NCBI RefSeq assembly: GCF_017377775.1 | Contig: NZ_JAFVLN010000006.1 | Span: 310,001 to 374,000, forward strand | Direction of reading: 5' to 3' | Length of the DNA stretch: 64,000 nucleotides | From: Streptomyces sp. VRA16 Mangrove soil | GTDB lineage: Bacteria; Actinomycetota; Actinomycetes; Streptomycetales; Streptomycetaceae | Shown here: positions 17,243-26,007 of the stretch, one piece after another | Layout of the letters: every line of letters begins with the position of its first letter | Numbering within the stretch: position 1 is the first letter of the stretch | Position numbers and translations under genes: made by a program | The notes under the pieces: generated by a model | The model's input: only the letters and a program-made list of their open reading frames with translations | The model's database searches: none | Told to the model about the DNA's origin: nothing

Positions 17243-17599
17243 ATGTCCGTATCGGACGAGACCACCACCGTCAGCGACGGCATCATCCTGAGCGACGCCG
17301 CCGCGGCCAAGGTCAAGGCTCTGCTCGACCAGGAAGGCCGTGACGACCTGGCACTGCGCGTGGCCGTTCAGCCGGGCGGCTGCTCCGGCCTGCGCTACCA
17401 GCTCTTCTTCGACGAGCGCTCGCTCGACGGCGATGTCGTCAAGGACTTCGGCGGCGTGAAGGTCGTCACCGACCGCATGTCGGCCCCGTACCTGGGCGGC
17501 GCCTCCATCGACTTCGTCGACACCATCGAGAAGCAGGGCTTCACGATCGACAACCCCAACGCGACGGGTTCCTGCGCCTGCGGCGACTCGTTCAGCTGA
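17243..17599 (+). CDS. erpA: Fe-S cluster insertion protein, HesB/IscA family (ErpA-like)
   Basis: 118 aa. A-type carrier with the three conserved cysteines: Cys47 (PGGCSGLRY) and Cys111/Cys113 (GSCACGDSF). These proteins accept Fe-S clusters and pass them to apo-enzymes in the cytoplasm. GGGAGAG lies 7 nt upstream of the ATG. It is divergent from nadA, whose product requires a [4Fe-4S] cluster, a sensible functional neighbour. A strong terminator (17620-17657) follows directly. Confidence 0.92.
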   Translation: MSVSDETTTVSDGIILSDAAAAKVKALLDQEGRDDLALRVAVQPGGCSGLRYQLFFDERSLDGDVVKDFGGVKVVTDRMSAPYLGGASIDFVDTIEKQGFTIDNPNATGSCACGDSFS

Positions 17600-17619
17600 G
17601 CCGCGCAAGCAGCACGGCG

Positions 17620-17657
17620 AAGGGCCGGGGCACCCCTCTCGGGGTGCCCCGGCCCTT
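17620..17657 (+). terminator. Rho-independent terminator of erpA
   Basis: 17-bp stem with outer AA/TT pairs (arms 17620-17636 and 17641-17657), 4-nt loop TCTC, ending in TTT. It is symmetrical enough to also serve the convergent gene ending at 17681. Confidence 0.85.
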
Positions 17658-17680
17658 TCCGTTCCCGGGCCGCCGCGGTC

Positions 17681-19207
17681 TCAGTCCCGCGGCGCGGTCC
17701 CGCTGCCCCCGCCGGGCCGGTTCTGCTCCGCGACCGGCACCGTCTTCCCGTCCGTGCCGACGACCTTCCGCCCGTCCAGCGGATCGTGCAGCGTCACCGG
17801 CAGCGTGAAGAACTTCGCCAGCTCGATGCAGACCGTGCCCTTCTTCTGGGCGCCGGTGACCCGCACCGTCACCGTGCTCCCCGACTCCTCGGCCGACGCC
17901 GTGTACTTCGCGCACACCCCGCCGGTGAAGTGCAGGGTCAGCTTCTTCCCCGAGGCGTCCACGCGGTAGCCCTCCACCCGCATGTCACGGATCTCCGTGC
18001 CCGGCTCGCCCGGTGCGGACGTGCTCGGCCGCGGACTGGGCGCCGACGGCTTTGGCGACGCCGTCGAACTCCCGGGCGCCACAAGGAACTCGGGTGCCAC
18101 CGCCGGGTGCGTCACCGTGAACGCCTTGTCGGCCCCGGCCGGCTTCACCTCGAACAGCCACGACGGTACGAGCGCCTGCTCGCCCCCGGTGTAGTACGCG
18201 GCGAGCCCGAACGTGGCGCCGGTGACCGCGACGGTCGACGATGCGGGCGGCCGCGGCGACGACGCAGTGCACCCGGAACCGTCCGCCACCGCGGGCGAAC
18301 CGCCGTCCAGCGGCGCCGCGCTCGCGCACGCGTCGGACGAGGGCACCCGCCCGCCGGCCTCCGCGCTGTTCATCCGGTCCAGCGTCCGCCGCGCGCCGAT
18401 CGTCGGATACGTGTCGCCCTTGACCGGCGCCTTCAACGGCCCGCTGGCGCCCGTCACGTGACCGTCGGGGCCGACCTGGATCCCGGTCGACCAGCCGTAC
18501 GTCGGCAGCCCGCCGATCCTCGGATCGGCGTTCACCACGCGCGTGGCACCCATGAGCTGACTCGCGTCGATCTTCGCGTCGTCCTGCCCGAGGGCCTTCA
18601 GGACCGGCGCTGCGGCCTTCTTCGCTGCGGCCTCGCTCACCGCGTCCTGCTCGCTGCCGCTGCCCACCGGGTCCGCGCACTTGGTGTCGCTCGGACACTT
18701 CTGGCCGCTCGCCGAGGGCGCGTACCGTGCGTACGTCCAGGTGCCCGGCGCCTTCTCGTTCACCTGCAGCGAGGGGCCCGATCCGTCCGGCGTCGGGCCG
18801 AGCCGCCAGGTGCCGCCCTGGAGCCGCGGTGTGCCGCTCACATCGAGGGCCTTGCCCAGGGCCGTGACCTCGTCGGCCGTGACCGTGCCCTGCGCCCGGA
18901 AGACCGGTGCCGCGTCCGGCCCGTCGGGCAGCGAGCCCTTGGCCTCGTACCGCGAACCGTTCGGGTCGGGCTCGCCCGGTGCGATCCCGTTCGTCGCGCC
19001 CGGGGTGCCGCCCTCGCCGTAGCCGTCCAGAGCGAGCGGCGGGGGAGTGCCGCCACCGCCGGGCTCCGCCGGGGACTTCTCCCCGGACGCGCTCGTCGCC
19101 AGATAGGCGCCGCCACCGCCGGCGAGGAGGACAGCCGCAAGGGCCGAGGCGACCGCCAGCGTGCGCCGCCGCCGGTGCCGATCCTGCGTCTGCTCTTCGG
19201 TGCTCAC
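17681..19207 (-). CDS. Membrane-anchored secreted hypothetical protein
   Basis: 508 aa from GTG 19207. The N-terminus is cytoplasmic and Arg-rich (RHRRRRTLAV) followed by one hydrophobic segment (ALAAVLLAGGGGAYLA), consistent with an uncleaved anchor, and a Gly/Pro/Ser-rich extracellular region. A Pro/Ser/Ala linker occurs near residues 380-410. Several cysteine pairs (for example KCPSDTKCAD, SDACASAA with GSGCTAS, and two Cys in the last 70 residues) suggest disulphides in an exported protein. No catalytic domain is recognised. The gene is followed on its own strand by the shared erpA terminator. Confidence 0.75.
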   Translation of the reverse strand: MSTEEQTQDRHRRRRTLAVASALAAVLLAGGGGAYLATSASGEKSPAEPGGGGTPPPLALDGYGEGGTPGATNGIAPGEPDPNGSRYEAKGSLPDGPDAAPVFRAQGTVTADEVTALGKALDVSGTPRLQGGTWRLGPTPDGSGPSLQVNEKAPGTWTYARYAPSASGQKCPSDTKCADPVGSGSEQDAVSEAAAKKAAAPVLKALGQDDAKIDASQLMGATRVVNADPRIGGLPTYGWSTGIQVGPDGHVTGASGPLKAPVKGDTYPTIGARRTLDRMNSAEAGGRVPSSDACASAAPLDGGSPAVADGSGCTASSPRPPASSTVAVTGATFGLAAYYTGGEQALVPSWLFEVKPAGADKAFTVTHPAVAPEFLVAPGSSTASPKPSAPSPRPSTSAPGEPGTEIRDMRVEGYRVDASGKKLTLHFTGGVCAKYTASAEESGSTVTVRVTGAQKKGTVCIELAKFFTLPVTLHDPLDGRKVVGTDGKTVPVAEQNRPGGGSGTAPRD

Positions 19208-19320
19208 CGCATCGCTCCTTCGCCTGCCGCGTCGTATCCCGCATCCCCTTTATGGGGGAGAGCCCAAGGGGACAGCGATGGGACGCGGCAGGGGAGCGCA
19301 CGGTTCCCTCCTGGGCGCCG

Positions 19321-19530
19321 TCAGTCCTCGAAACCGGCCAGGGAGTCGATGAGACGCGCGGCGGAGGCGGGCACCACGACCCCGTGGATCCCGGCCGCCC
19401 CGACCTGCACGACCGGCCGCTCCACCTCCCAGGGCGAGCGCGGCAGCACCCAGTGGGGAACCATCCGGGCACAGTCGCCGCGCAGCGCCGCGAGCCCGTC
19501 CTGCGTCATGAAGGACACGTCGTAGGTCAT
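19321..19530 (-). CDS. Small conserved hypothetical protein
   Basis: 69 aa (MTYDVSFMTQDGLAALRGDC...). Third-position G/C is high and a TACGGT box lies exactly 6 nt upstream of ATG 19530 on the minus strand, so it is probably expressed from a leaderless transcript. No membrane segment or recognised domain. It is divergent from the PfkB-type kinase gene. Confidence 0.6.
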   Translation of the reverse strand: MTYDVSFMTQDGLAALRGDCARMVPHWVLPRSPWEVERPVVQVGAAGIHGVVVPASAARLIDSLAGFED

Positions 19531-19536
19531 GTCCGC

Positions 19537-19542
19537 ACCGTA
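19537..19542 (-). promoter_or_regulatory. -10 box (TACGGT) of a probable leaderless small gene
   Basis: Minus-strand TACGGT ends 6 nt before ATG 19530. Confidence 0.45.
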
Positions 19543-19662
19543 TGCAGGGAACGCCCGGCGAAAAAAGCCCTACTATCAGGTAGTTTCCGCACTTCAGGGT
19601 GGGCGCGTCGACCGGGTAGCGTGAACTGTCAATCCCCTCCCCGCAGGAAGCGTGACCTCGTC

Positions 19663-20637
19663 GTGCGTATCGCAGTCACCGGCTCCATCGCCACCGACCA
19701 CCTGATGACCTTTCCCGGCCGCTTCGCCGACCAGTTCGTCGCCGACCAGCTGCACACGGTCTCCCTCTCCTTCCTCGTCGACAACCTCGACGTCCGCCGG
19801 GGCGGCGTCGGCGCCAACATCGCCTTCGGCATGGGCCAGCTCGGCACGGGCCCGATCCTGGTCGGTTCGGCCGGCTTCGACTTCGACGAGTACCGCGCCT
19901 GGCTCGACCGCCACGGTGTGGACACCGCCTCGGTCCGTATCTCGGAGACGCTGCACACCGCCCGCTTCGTCTGCACGACGGACGCCGACCACAACCAGAT
20001 CGGCTCCTTCTACACGGGCGCGATGAGCGAGGCCCGCCTGATCGAGCTGAAGACCGTCGCCGACCGCGTGGGCGGCCTCGACCTGGTGCTCATCGGCGCG
20101 GACGACCCGGAGGGCATGCTCCGCCACACCGAGGAGTGCCGCACCCGCTCCATCCCGTTCGCCGCCGACTTCTCGCAGCAGATCGCGCGCATGGACGGCG
20201 ACGAGATCCGCACCCTCCTGGAGGGCGCCACGTACCTCTTCTCGAACGAGTACGAGAAGGGCCTCATCGAGACCAAGACCGGCTGGACCGACGCCGAGAT
20301 CCTCGCCAAGGTCGGCCACCGCGTCACCACGCTCGGCTCGCGCGGCGTGCGCATCGAGCGCGTCGGCGACGACCCGATCGAGGTCGGCTGCCCGGAGGAG
20401 AACGCGAAGGTCGACCCGACCGGCGTCGGCGACGCCTTCCGCGCCGGTTTCCTCTCCGGGCTCTCCTGGGGCGTCTCCCTGGAGCGCGCCGCCCAGGTCG
20501 GCTGCATGCTCGCCACCCTGGTCATCGAGACCCTCGGCACCCAGGAGTACGAGCTGCGCCGCGCGCCGTTCATGGACCGCTTCCGCAAGGCCTACGGCCA
20601 CGAGGCCGCGGCCGAGGTGGAGTCCTACCTGGGCTGA
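19663..20637 (+). CDS. PfkB-family carbohydrate kinase
   Basis: 324 aa from GTG 19663, with GCAGGAAG upstream. Ribokinase-fold sugar kinase: the N-terminal RRGGVGANIAFGMGQLG glycine motif and the C-terminal signature KVDPTGVGDAFRAGFLSGLSW, whose Asp in GVGDAF is the catalytic base. It phosphorylates a sugar or nucleoside at the expense of ATP in the cytoplasm; the exact substrate (ribose, adenosine or another) is not decidable by eye. It stands alone, downstream of a divergent small gene and upstream of a large repeat-rich intergenic region. Confidence 0.9.
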   Translation: MRIAVTGSIATDHLMTFPGRFADQFVADQLHTVSLSFLVDNLDVRRGGVGANIAFGMGQLGTGPILVGSAGFDFDEYRAWLDRHGVDTASVRISETLHTARFVCTTDADHNQIGSFYTGAMSEARLIELKTVADRVGGLDLVLIGADDPEGMLRHTEECRTRSIPFAADFSQQIARMDGDEIRTLLEGATYLFSNEYEKGLIETKTGWTDAEILAKVGHRVTTLGSRGVRIERVGDDPIEVGCPEENAKVDPTGVGDAFRAGFLSGLSWGVSLERAAQVGCMLATLVIETLGTQEYELRRAPFMDRFRKAYGHEAAAEVESYLG

Positions 20638-20641
20638 GTAC

Positions 20642-20689
20642 GGCCCCGCCAGGGGCGCGGGGCCGTATCGATGTGCGGCTTTGCCGCGT
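20642..20689. repeat. Dispersed repeat element A, copy 2
   Basis: GGCCCCGCCAGGGGCGCGGG then CCGTATCGATGTGCGGCTTTGCCGCG, closely matching the copy at 5763-5810. Its first 22 bp fold into a hairpin that may terminate the sugar-kinase transcript. Confidence 0.65.
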
Positions 20690-20724
20690 GGGCGCGACCG
20701 GCCACGACGAAAGCCGCGATCGCA

Positions 20725-20896
20725 CAGTCCCTCGCGTCCCTGGGTCGTGTCCGTACAGTCCCTCGCGTCCCTGGGTCGTGTCCGTACAGTCCCTCGCGTC
20801 CCTGGGCCGGGTCCGTACAGTCCCTCGCGTCCCTGGGCCGGGTCCGTACAGTCCCTCGCGTCCCTGGGCCGGGTCCGTACAGTCCTTCGCGCCCCG
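20725..20896. repeat. Minisatellite: 31-bp unit, five copies plus a partial
   Basis: Copies at 20725, 20756, 20787, 20818 and 20849, each beginning CAGTCCCTCGCGTCCCTGGG and ending GTCCGTA, with only T/C and T/G differences between copies 1-2 and 3-5. A degenerate sixth copy starts at 20880. There are no spacers, so it is not CRISPR. The rest of the 420-bp gap (20897-21030) holds no gene that I can see. Confidence 0.95.
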
Positions 20897-21030
20897 CGAC
20901 GCCTGGCACGCCCTCACGCCGCGCCGGGCGTAAGGCCCAGTACGTCCGGGCCATCGGCACAGCCTTGCACCCGGCACGCCCCCAGCCTTCGGCCGGGGAG
21001 CCCCCCTGAGAGCACGCACCGAACGCCGCG

Positions 21031-21060
21031 TGGCCGGTCGCGCGGTTCCCCGCGCCCCTA
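21031..21060. repeat. Dispersed repeat element B, copy 4, supplying a stop codon
   Basis: GGCCGGTCGCGCGGTTCCCC then GCGCCCCTA. The final CTA (21058-21060) is the TAG stop of the cysteine desulfurase-TusA gene. Confidence 0.6.
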
Positions 21061-22437
21061 AACAGCTCGCCGCACCTCGTAGGCGACGGCCCCGTCCGCG
21101 CCCGGCACCGCCCCCACGTACTCGTGCCCCTGCGTGAAACACCACGCGGGGATGTCCACGGCGGCGACCTCGTCATCGGCGACCACCGTCACCGTCCCCC
21201 CGGCCCGGACCCGCCCGATCGCCCGCGCCAGCTCGATCACCGGCTGCGGGCACGTCATCCCCAGGGCGTCCACGGTGACGGCATCGGCGTCTCCGGGGCC
21301 CGGCACCCCCGTCACGCCCAGCTTCTCGCGCACCTCGGCGACGACCCCGGGCAGCACCTCAAGGAACCGCTCCACCTCCGCCTCGGGCACCCCGAGCGGC
21401 AGCGACACGCGGACGTTTCCCTCGCTCACCACGCCCATGGCCCGCAGCACATGGCTGGGCGTCAGCGTGCTGCTCGTGCAGGACGAACCAGATGAAACGG
21501 AAAAACCCTCGCGGTCGAGGCCGTGCAGCACGCTCTCCCCGTCGACGTACAGGCAGGAGAACGTGACGAGATGGGGCAGCCGCCGCACGGCGTCGCCCAC
21601 CACCTCCACGTCCGGCACGAACCGTGGCACCCGCACCCGGATCCGCTCCGTCAGCTCCCGCAGCCGCGCCGCCTCCGCGTCGGCCTCGGCCCGCACCGCC
21701 CGCAGCGAGGCGGCCGCGGCGACGATGCCCGGGATGTTCTCGAACCCGGCCGCGCGCCCCGACTCCCGCTCGTCGGCGGGCCCTTGGGGCGCGAACCGTA
21801 CGCCCTTGCGCACGACGAGCAGCCCGACCCCGGCGGGCCCGCCCCACTTGTGGGCGCTGCCCGCCAGCAGCGACCAGTCACCAGCCACAGGCCCCCACGT
21901 CAGCGACTGCGCGGCGTCCACGAACAGCGGCACCCCGGCCGCCCGGCAGACCTCGGCGACCTCCTCGACCGGCTGCACGGTGCCCACCTCGTGATTGGCG
22001 GACTGCAGGCAGGCGAGGGCGGTGTCGTCGCGCAGCGCGTCCCGGAACGCGTCCACGCGGACCGCGCCCTCCCGCCCCACGCCGACCTCGCTCACCGCAC
22101 CGCCGGCGCCCTCGTGGGACGCCGCCGAATGGAGCACGGCCGAGTGCTCCACCGCCGATACCACCAGATGCCGTCCGACACGCCGACGTGCGGCAAGTGC
22201 GCCGGCGACCCCGGAGTGCACGGCGGCCGTGCCGGACGAGGTGAACACCAGCTCGTCGGCCCGGCATCCCACGGCCTCGGCGGCCGCCTCCCGGGCCGCG
22301 TCAAGCAGCATCCGCGCCCGTCGCCCTTCCCGGTACAACCGAGAGGGATCGGCCCACCCTTCGTCGAGGGAGGCCTGAAGGGCCTGCCGGGCAACGGGAT
22401 GCAGGGGAGCGGACGAGGCCACATCGAAGTACGACAC
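21058..22437 (-). CDS. Cysteine desulfurase fused to a TusA-type sulfur carrier
   Basis: 459 aa. Residues 1-~375 are a class V aminotransferase-fold cysteine desulfurase: PLP-binding Lys197 in LAGSAHKWGG, and Cys320 in SVSSGSSCTSST as the persulfide-forming residue. Residues ~385-459 are a SirA/TusA domain with the CPxP motif (Cys396, ALGMTCPQPVIEL). The enzyme should take sulfur from cysteine and hand it to its own carrier domain for tRNA thiolation, molybdopterin or other sulfur transfer. The start is GTG 22437, with minus-strand TAGCCT 6 nt upstream, a leaderless pattern. The stop lies inside a dispersed repeat. Confidence 0.92.
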   Translation of the reverse strand: MSYFDVASSAPLHPVARQALQASLDEGWADPSRLYREGRRARMLLDAAREAAAEAVGCRADELVFTSSGTAAVHSGVAGALAARRRVGRHLVVSAVEHSAVLHSAASHEGAGGAVSEVGVGREGAVRVDAFRDALRDDTALACLQSANHEVGTVQPVEEVAEVCRAAGVPLFVDAAQSLTWGPVAGDWSLLAGSAHKWGGPAGVGLLVVRKGVRFAPQGPADERESGRAAGFENIPGIVAAAASLRAVRAEADAEAARLRELTERIRVRVPRFVPDVEVVGDAVRRLPHLVTFSCLYVDGESVLHGLDREGFSVSSGSSCTSSTLTPSHVLRAMGVVSEGNVRVSLPLGVPEAEVERFLEVLPGVVAEVREKLGVTGVPGPGDADAVTVDALGMTCPQPVIELARAIGRVRAGGTVTVVADDEVAAVDIPAWCFTQGHEYVGAVPGADGAVAYEVRRAV

Positions 22438-22767
22438 GCAGCGAGGCTAAAGCGCCGGGCAGGTGCGGCACCGCCAGGGGCGCCCTCGGCCCCGCCGGAA
22501 CCCGCACCCGCCAACCGGACAAATCCCCCCACCCCGGTGGGCGACCCAACCCCCCGTCAGAAACCCCAGGACGCAGGCAGATCCCCTCTTCGGAGTGACC
22601 CGCGGCGCGTTAGGCACCCTCCCCGCGCGACCCCAAATAGCGTCCAGTAGGGTTTGGTCCGCATAAACATCCAAACCCCTGCCCGTGTGCCAGGGCGGCG
22701 AGCGACCAGCGAGATGGCGGCCGTAGCCAACCAAAGAGCGCGGGCGAGACTCTCGGGAAGGCGCTAC
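22438..22767. promoter_or_regulatory. Divergent promoter region, cysteine desulfurase / ctaC
   Basis: 330 bp without a gene. The minus-strand TAGCCT box (22444-22449) serves the desulfurase. The ctaC promoter should lie here, for example near CCAGTAGGGT at 22644-22653, but I cannot assign it. I see no riboswitch. Confidence 0.4.
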
Positions 22768-23727
22768 GTGAGTCCCAACGGCTCCGACCGCTCGTCGCGG
22801 CGCCCGATGCGGCGGAAGCTGCCGCAGGTGCTGACTGCGGGCCTGATCCTGGTAACCGCTACCGGTTGCACATACAAGGACTTCCCCCGTCTTGGTATGC
22901 CCACTCCGGTGACGGAGGAAGGTCCTCGGATCCTCTCCCTCTGGCAGGGCTCGTGGGCGGCAGCGCTCGCCACGGGCGTGCTGGTGTGGGGTCTGATCCT
23001 GTGGAGCATCATCTTCCACCGGCGCAGCCGCACCAAGATCGAGGTTCCGACCCAGACCCGGTACAACATGCCTCTTGAGGCGCTGTACACGGTGGTTCCG
23101 CTCATCGTGGTCTCGGTCCTCTTCTACTTCACCGCGCGTGACGAGTCGAAGCTCCTCAAGCTCGACGACAAGCCCGCGCACACCATCAACGTGGTCGGCT
23201 ACCAGTGGAGCTGGGGCTTCAACTACGTCGAGAACGTGCCGGGTGTGAGTGGCGACGCGAAGACCTCCAAGGAGCTCTCGGGTATCCCCGAGCGCTTCAA
23301 GAAGGACTTCCCGGCCAACGCCGGCGGTGTCTACGAGGTCGGTACCCCCGGCGAGCGGAACCCGCAGACCAACAACCCCGGTCCGACCCTCTGGCTCCCC
23401 AAGGGCGAGAAGGTCCGCTTCGTTCTGACTTCGCGTGACGTCATCCACTCCTTCTGGGTGGTGCCGTTCCTCATGAAGCAGGACGTCATCCCGGGCCACA
23501 CCAATGCCTTCGAGGTGACCCCCAACAAGGAGGGCACCTTCCTCGGAAAGTGCGCCGAGCTCTGCGGCGTCGACCACTCGCGCATGCTGTTCAACGTGAA
23601 GGTCGTCTCTCCGGAGAAGTACGAGCAGCACCTCAAGGACCTCGCCAAGAAGGGGCAGACCGGTTACGTCCCGTCCGGCATCGCGCAGACGGACCACGAG
23701 GCGAACCGGGAGACGAAGACAACGTGA
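22768..23727 (+). CDS. ctaC: Cytochrome c oxidase subunit II
   Basis: 319 aa from GTG 22768 with GGGAAGG 6-7 nt upstream. The signal peptide ends in a lipobox (VTATGC, Cys34). Two membrane helices (around 62-84 and 104-122) precede the cupredoxin domain carrying the CuA site: His227, Cys262, Glu264, Cys266, His270 and Met273 (KCAELCGVDHSRM). It accepts electrons from the diheme cytochrome QcrC in the bc1-aa3 supercomplex. The stop overlaps the GTG of ctaD (GTGA), so ctaC-ctaD are translationally coupled. Confidence 0.97.
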   Translation: MSPNGSDRSSRRPMRRKLPQVLTAGLILVTATGCTYKDFPRLGMPTPVTEEGPRILSLWQGSWAAALATGVLVWGLILWSIIFHRRSRTKIEVPTQTRYNMPLEALYTVVPLIVVSVLFYFTARDESKLLKLDDKPAHTINVVGYQWSWGFNYVENVPGVSGDAKTSKELSGIPERFKKDFPANAGGVYEVGTPGERNPQTNNPGPTLWLPKGEKVRFVLTSRDVIHSFWVVPFLMKQDVIPGHTNAFEVTPNKEGTFLGKCAELCGVDHSRMLFNVKVVSPEKYEQHLKDLAKKGQTGYVPSGIAQTDHEANRETKTT

Positions 23728-25460
23728 GCATCCTCAACGAACCCCAGGGTGCCGCCGCAGCTGACGACTCCTACGAGAACGAGCTGCCGGTGCGGCCCAA
23801 GCGCCCCGGCGCCACCGTGATCAAGTGGCTCACCACCACGGACCACAAGACCATCGGTACGCTCTACCTGGTCACGTCGTTCGCGTTCTTCTGCGTCGGC
23901 GGTCTGATGGCGCTCTTCATGCGCGCCGAACTGGCCCGTCCCGGCACGCAGATCATGTCGAACGAGCAGTTCAACCAGGCGTTCACGATGCACGGCACGA
24001 TCATGCTGCTGATGTTCGCGACGCCGCTGTTCGCGGGCTTCACGAACTGGATCATGCCGCTCCAGATCGGCGCCCCCGACGTCGCGTTCCCGCGACTGAA
24101 CATGTTCGCCTACTGGCTGTACCTGTTCGGCTCGCTGATCGCGGTGGGTGGCTTCCTCACCCCGCAGGGCGCGGCCGACTTCGGCTGGTTCGCCTACAGC
24201 CCGCTGTCGGACGCCGTCCGCTCGCCGGGCATCGGCGCCGACATGTGGATCATGGGTCTGGCCTTCTCCGGCTTCGGCACGATCCTCGGTGCGGTCAACT
24301 TCATCACCACGATCATCTGCATGCGCGCTCCCGGCATGACGATGTTCCGTATGCCGATCTTCGTGTGGAACGTCCTGCTGACCGCGGTGCTGGTCCTGCT
24401 GGCCTTCCCGGTCCTCGCGGCCGCGCTGTTCGCCCTGGAGGCGGACCGCAAGTTCGGTGCCCATGTGTTCGATGCCGCAAATGGCGGCGCGCTCCTATGG
24501 CAACACCTCTTCTGGTTCTTCGGGCACCCAGAGGTGTACATCATCGCGCTGCCATTCTTCGGAATCATTTCCGAGATCATTCCGGTGTTCTCGAGGAAGC
24601 CGATGTTCGGCTACTCGGGCCTCATCGGCGCGACGATCGCCATCGCCGGTCTCTCCGTGACCGTGTGGGCGCACCACATGTACGTCACCGGTGGCGTACT
24701 GCTCCCGTTCTTCTCCTTCATGACGTTCCTCATCGCCGTACCGACCGGCGTGAAGTTCTTCAACTGGATCGGAACGATGTGGAAGGGCTCGCTGTCCTTC
24801 GAGACACCGATGCTCTGGACGATCGGCTTCCTGATCACCTTCACCTTCGGTGGTCTGACCGGTGTCATCCTGGCGGCCCCGCCGCTGGACTTCCACGTCT
24901 CGGACTCGTACTTCGTGGTGGCGCACTTCCACTACGTGGTCTTCGGTACGGTCGTCTTCGCGATGTTCGCCGGCTTCCACTTCTGGTGGCCGAAGTTCAC
25001 CGGCAAGATGCTCGACGAGCGCCTCGGCAAGATCACGTTCTGGACGCTGTTCTGCGGCTTCCACGGCACGTTCCTGGTGCAGCACTGGCTGGGCGTCGAG
25101 GGCATGCCGCGTCGTTACGCGGACTACCTCGCGGCCGACGGTTTCACCGCGCTGAACACGATCTCGACGATCTCCTCCTTCCTGCTCGGTCTGTCGATCC
25201 TGCCGTTCTTCTACAACGTCTGGAAGACCGCCAAGTACGGCAAGAAGATCGAGGTCGACGACCCGTGGGGCTACGGCCGTTCGCTCGAGTGGGCGACCTC
25301 CTGCCCGCCGCCGCGCCACAACTTCCTCACCCTGCCGCGCATCCGCTCGGAATCGCCGGCGTTCGATCTGCATCACCCTGAGATCGCGGCCCTGGACCAG
25401 CTGGAGAACTCCAGCCACGGCTCCAAGGCGCTCGCTGGCGGCAAGGAGGCCGGCAAGTGA
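23724..25460 (+). CDS. ctaD: Cytochrome c oxidase subunit I
   Basis: 578 aa. Catalytic subunit of the aa3 oxidase with twelve predicted helices. Visible ligands: His90 and His403 for heme a, His401 for heme a3, His268, His317 and His318 for CuB, and Tyr272 of the His-Tyr cross-link in GHPEVYIIALP. All are intact. It starts at GTG 23724 overlapping the ctaC stop and ends overlapping the ctaF start, so the three genes form a tight operon. It reduces oxygen to water and pumps protons. Confidence 0.98.
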   Translation: MSILNEPQGAAAADDSYENELPVRPKRPGATVIKWLTTTDHKTIGTLYLVTSFAFFCVGGLMALFMRAELARPGTQIMSNEQFNQAFTMHGTIMLLMFATPLFAGFTNWIMPLQIGAPDVAFPRLNMFAYWLYLFGSLIAVGGFLTPQGAADFGWFAYSPLSDAVRSPGIGADMWIMGLAFSGFGTILGAVNFITTIICMRAPGMTMFRMPIFVWNVLLTAVLVLLAFPVLAAALFALEADRKFGAHVFDAANGGALLWQHLFWFFGHPEVYIIALPFFGIISEIIPVFSRKPMFGYSGLIGATIAIAGLSVTVWAHHMYVTGGVLLPFFSFMTFLIAVPTGVKFFNWIGTMWKGSLSFETPMLWTIGFLITFTFGGLTGVILAAPPLDFHVSDSYFVVAHFHYVVFGTVVFAMFAGFHFWWPKFTGKMLDERLGKITFWTLFCGFHGTFLVQHWLGVEGMPRRYADYLAADGFTALNTISTISSFLLGLSILPFFYNVWKTAKYGKKIEVDDPWGYGRSLEWATSCPPPRHNFLTLPRIRSESPAFDLHHPEIAALDQLENSSHGSKALAGGKEAGK

Positions 25461-25855
25461 AGGTCCAAGGCAAGATGTTCATCTGGCTGAGCCTCTTCGT
25501 CCTGATCATGGCCGGTGTCTACGGCGTGTGGTCGAAGGAGCCGGCCGGTACGACGGCGCTCTTCCTGGCGTTCGGCCTGTGCATCATGATCGGCTACTAC
25601 CTGGCCTTCACGGCCCGGCGTGTCGACACCGGTGCGCAGGACAACAAGGAGGCCGACGTCGCGGACGACGCCGGTGAGGTGGGCTTCTTCAGCCCGCACT
25701 CCTGGCAGCCGCTCTCCCTCGCCGTCGGTGGCGCGCTCACCTTCCTGGGCGTCGTCTTCGGCTGGTGGCTGATCTACTTCTCGGCGCCGATCATCGCGTT
25801 CGGCCTGTGGGGCTGGGTCTTCGAGTACTACCGCGGTGAGAACCAGACCCAGTAG
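25457..25855 (+). CDS. ctaF: Cytochrome c oxidase subunit IV, actinobacterial type
   Basis: 132 aa with four hydrophobic segments and the C-terminal WGWVFEYYRGENQTQ typical of actinobacterial CtaF. The GTG overlaps the ctaD stop (GTGA), with AAGGAGG upstream. It is a structural subunit of the aa3 oxidase. The operon ends at the hairpin 25876-25913. Confidence 0.95.
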   Translation: MKVQGKMFIWLSLFVLIMAGVYGVWSKEPAGTTALFLAFGLCIMIGYYLAFTARRVDTGAQDNKEADVADDAGEVGFFSPHSWQPLSLAVGGALTFLGVVFGWWLIYFSAPIIAFGLWGWVFEYYRGENQTQ

Positions 25856-25875
25856 GTCCTGAACTTCCGCACGGC

Positions 25876-25913
25876 AAGGGCCCGGACACTCCTGAGGGAG
25901 CGTCCGGGCCCTT
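25876..25913 (+). terminator. Terminator of ctaCDF
   Basis: AAGGGCCCGGAC (25876-25887) pairs with GTCCGGGCCCTT (25902-25913), 14-nt loop. Confidence 0.8.
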
Positions 25914-25994
25914 CCGCATGCCCGCGGCGGCTGCGCGGGGATCCCCGTATGCCCCGTGCGGCCCACTCACCGCGCCGGACCTGATGAACCTTCA

Positions 25995-26000
25995 TACGGT
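25995..26000 (+). promoter_or_regulatory. -10 box (TACGGT) of a probable leaderless L,D-transpeptidase transcript
   Basis: TACGGT ends 7 nt before ATG 26008. This decides the start over ATG 25984. Confidence 0.5.
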
Positions 26001-26007
26001 TCTCTTC

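Noticed and set aside
20725..20896. CRISPR array
   Set aside because: The 31-bp units abut directly, with no spacers and no cas genes.
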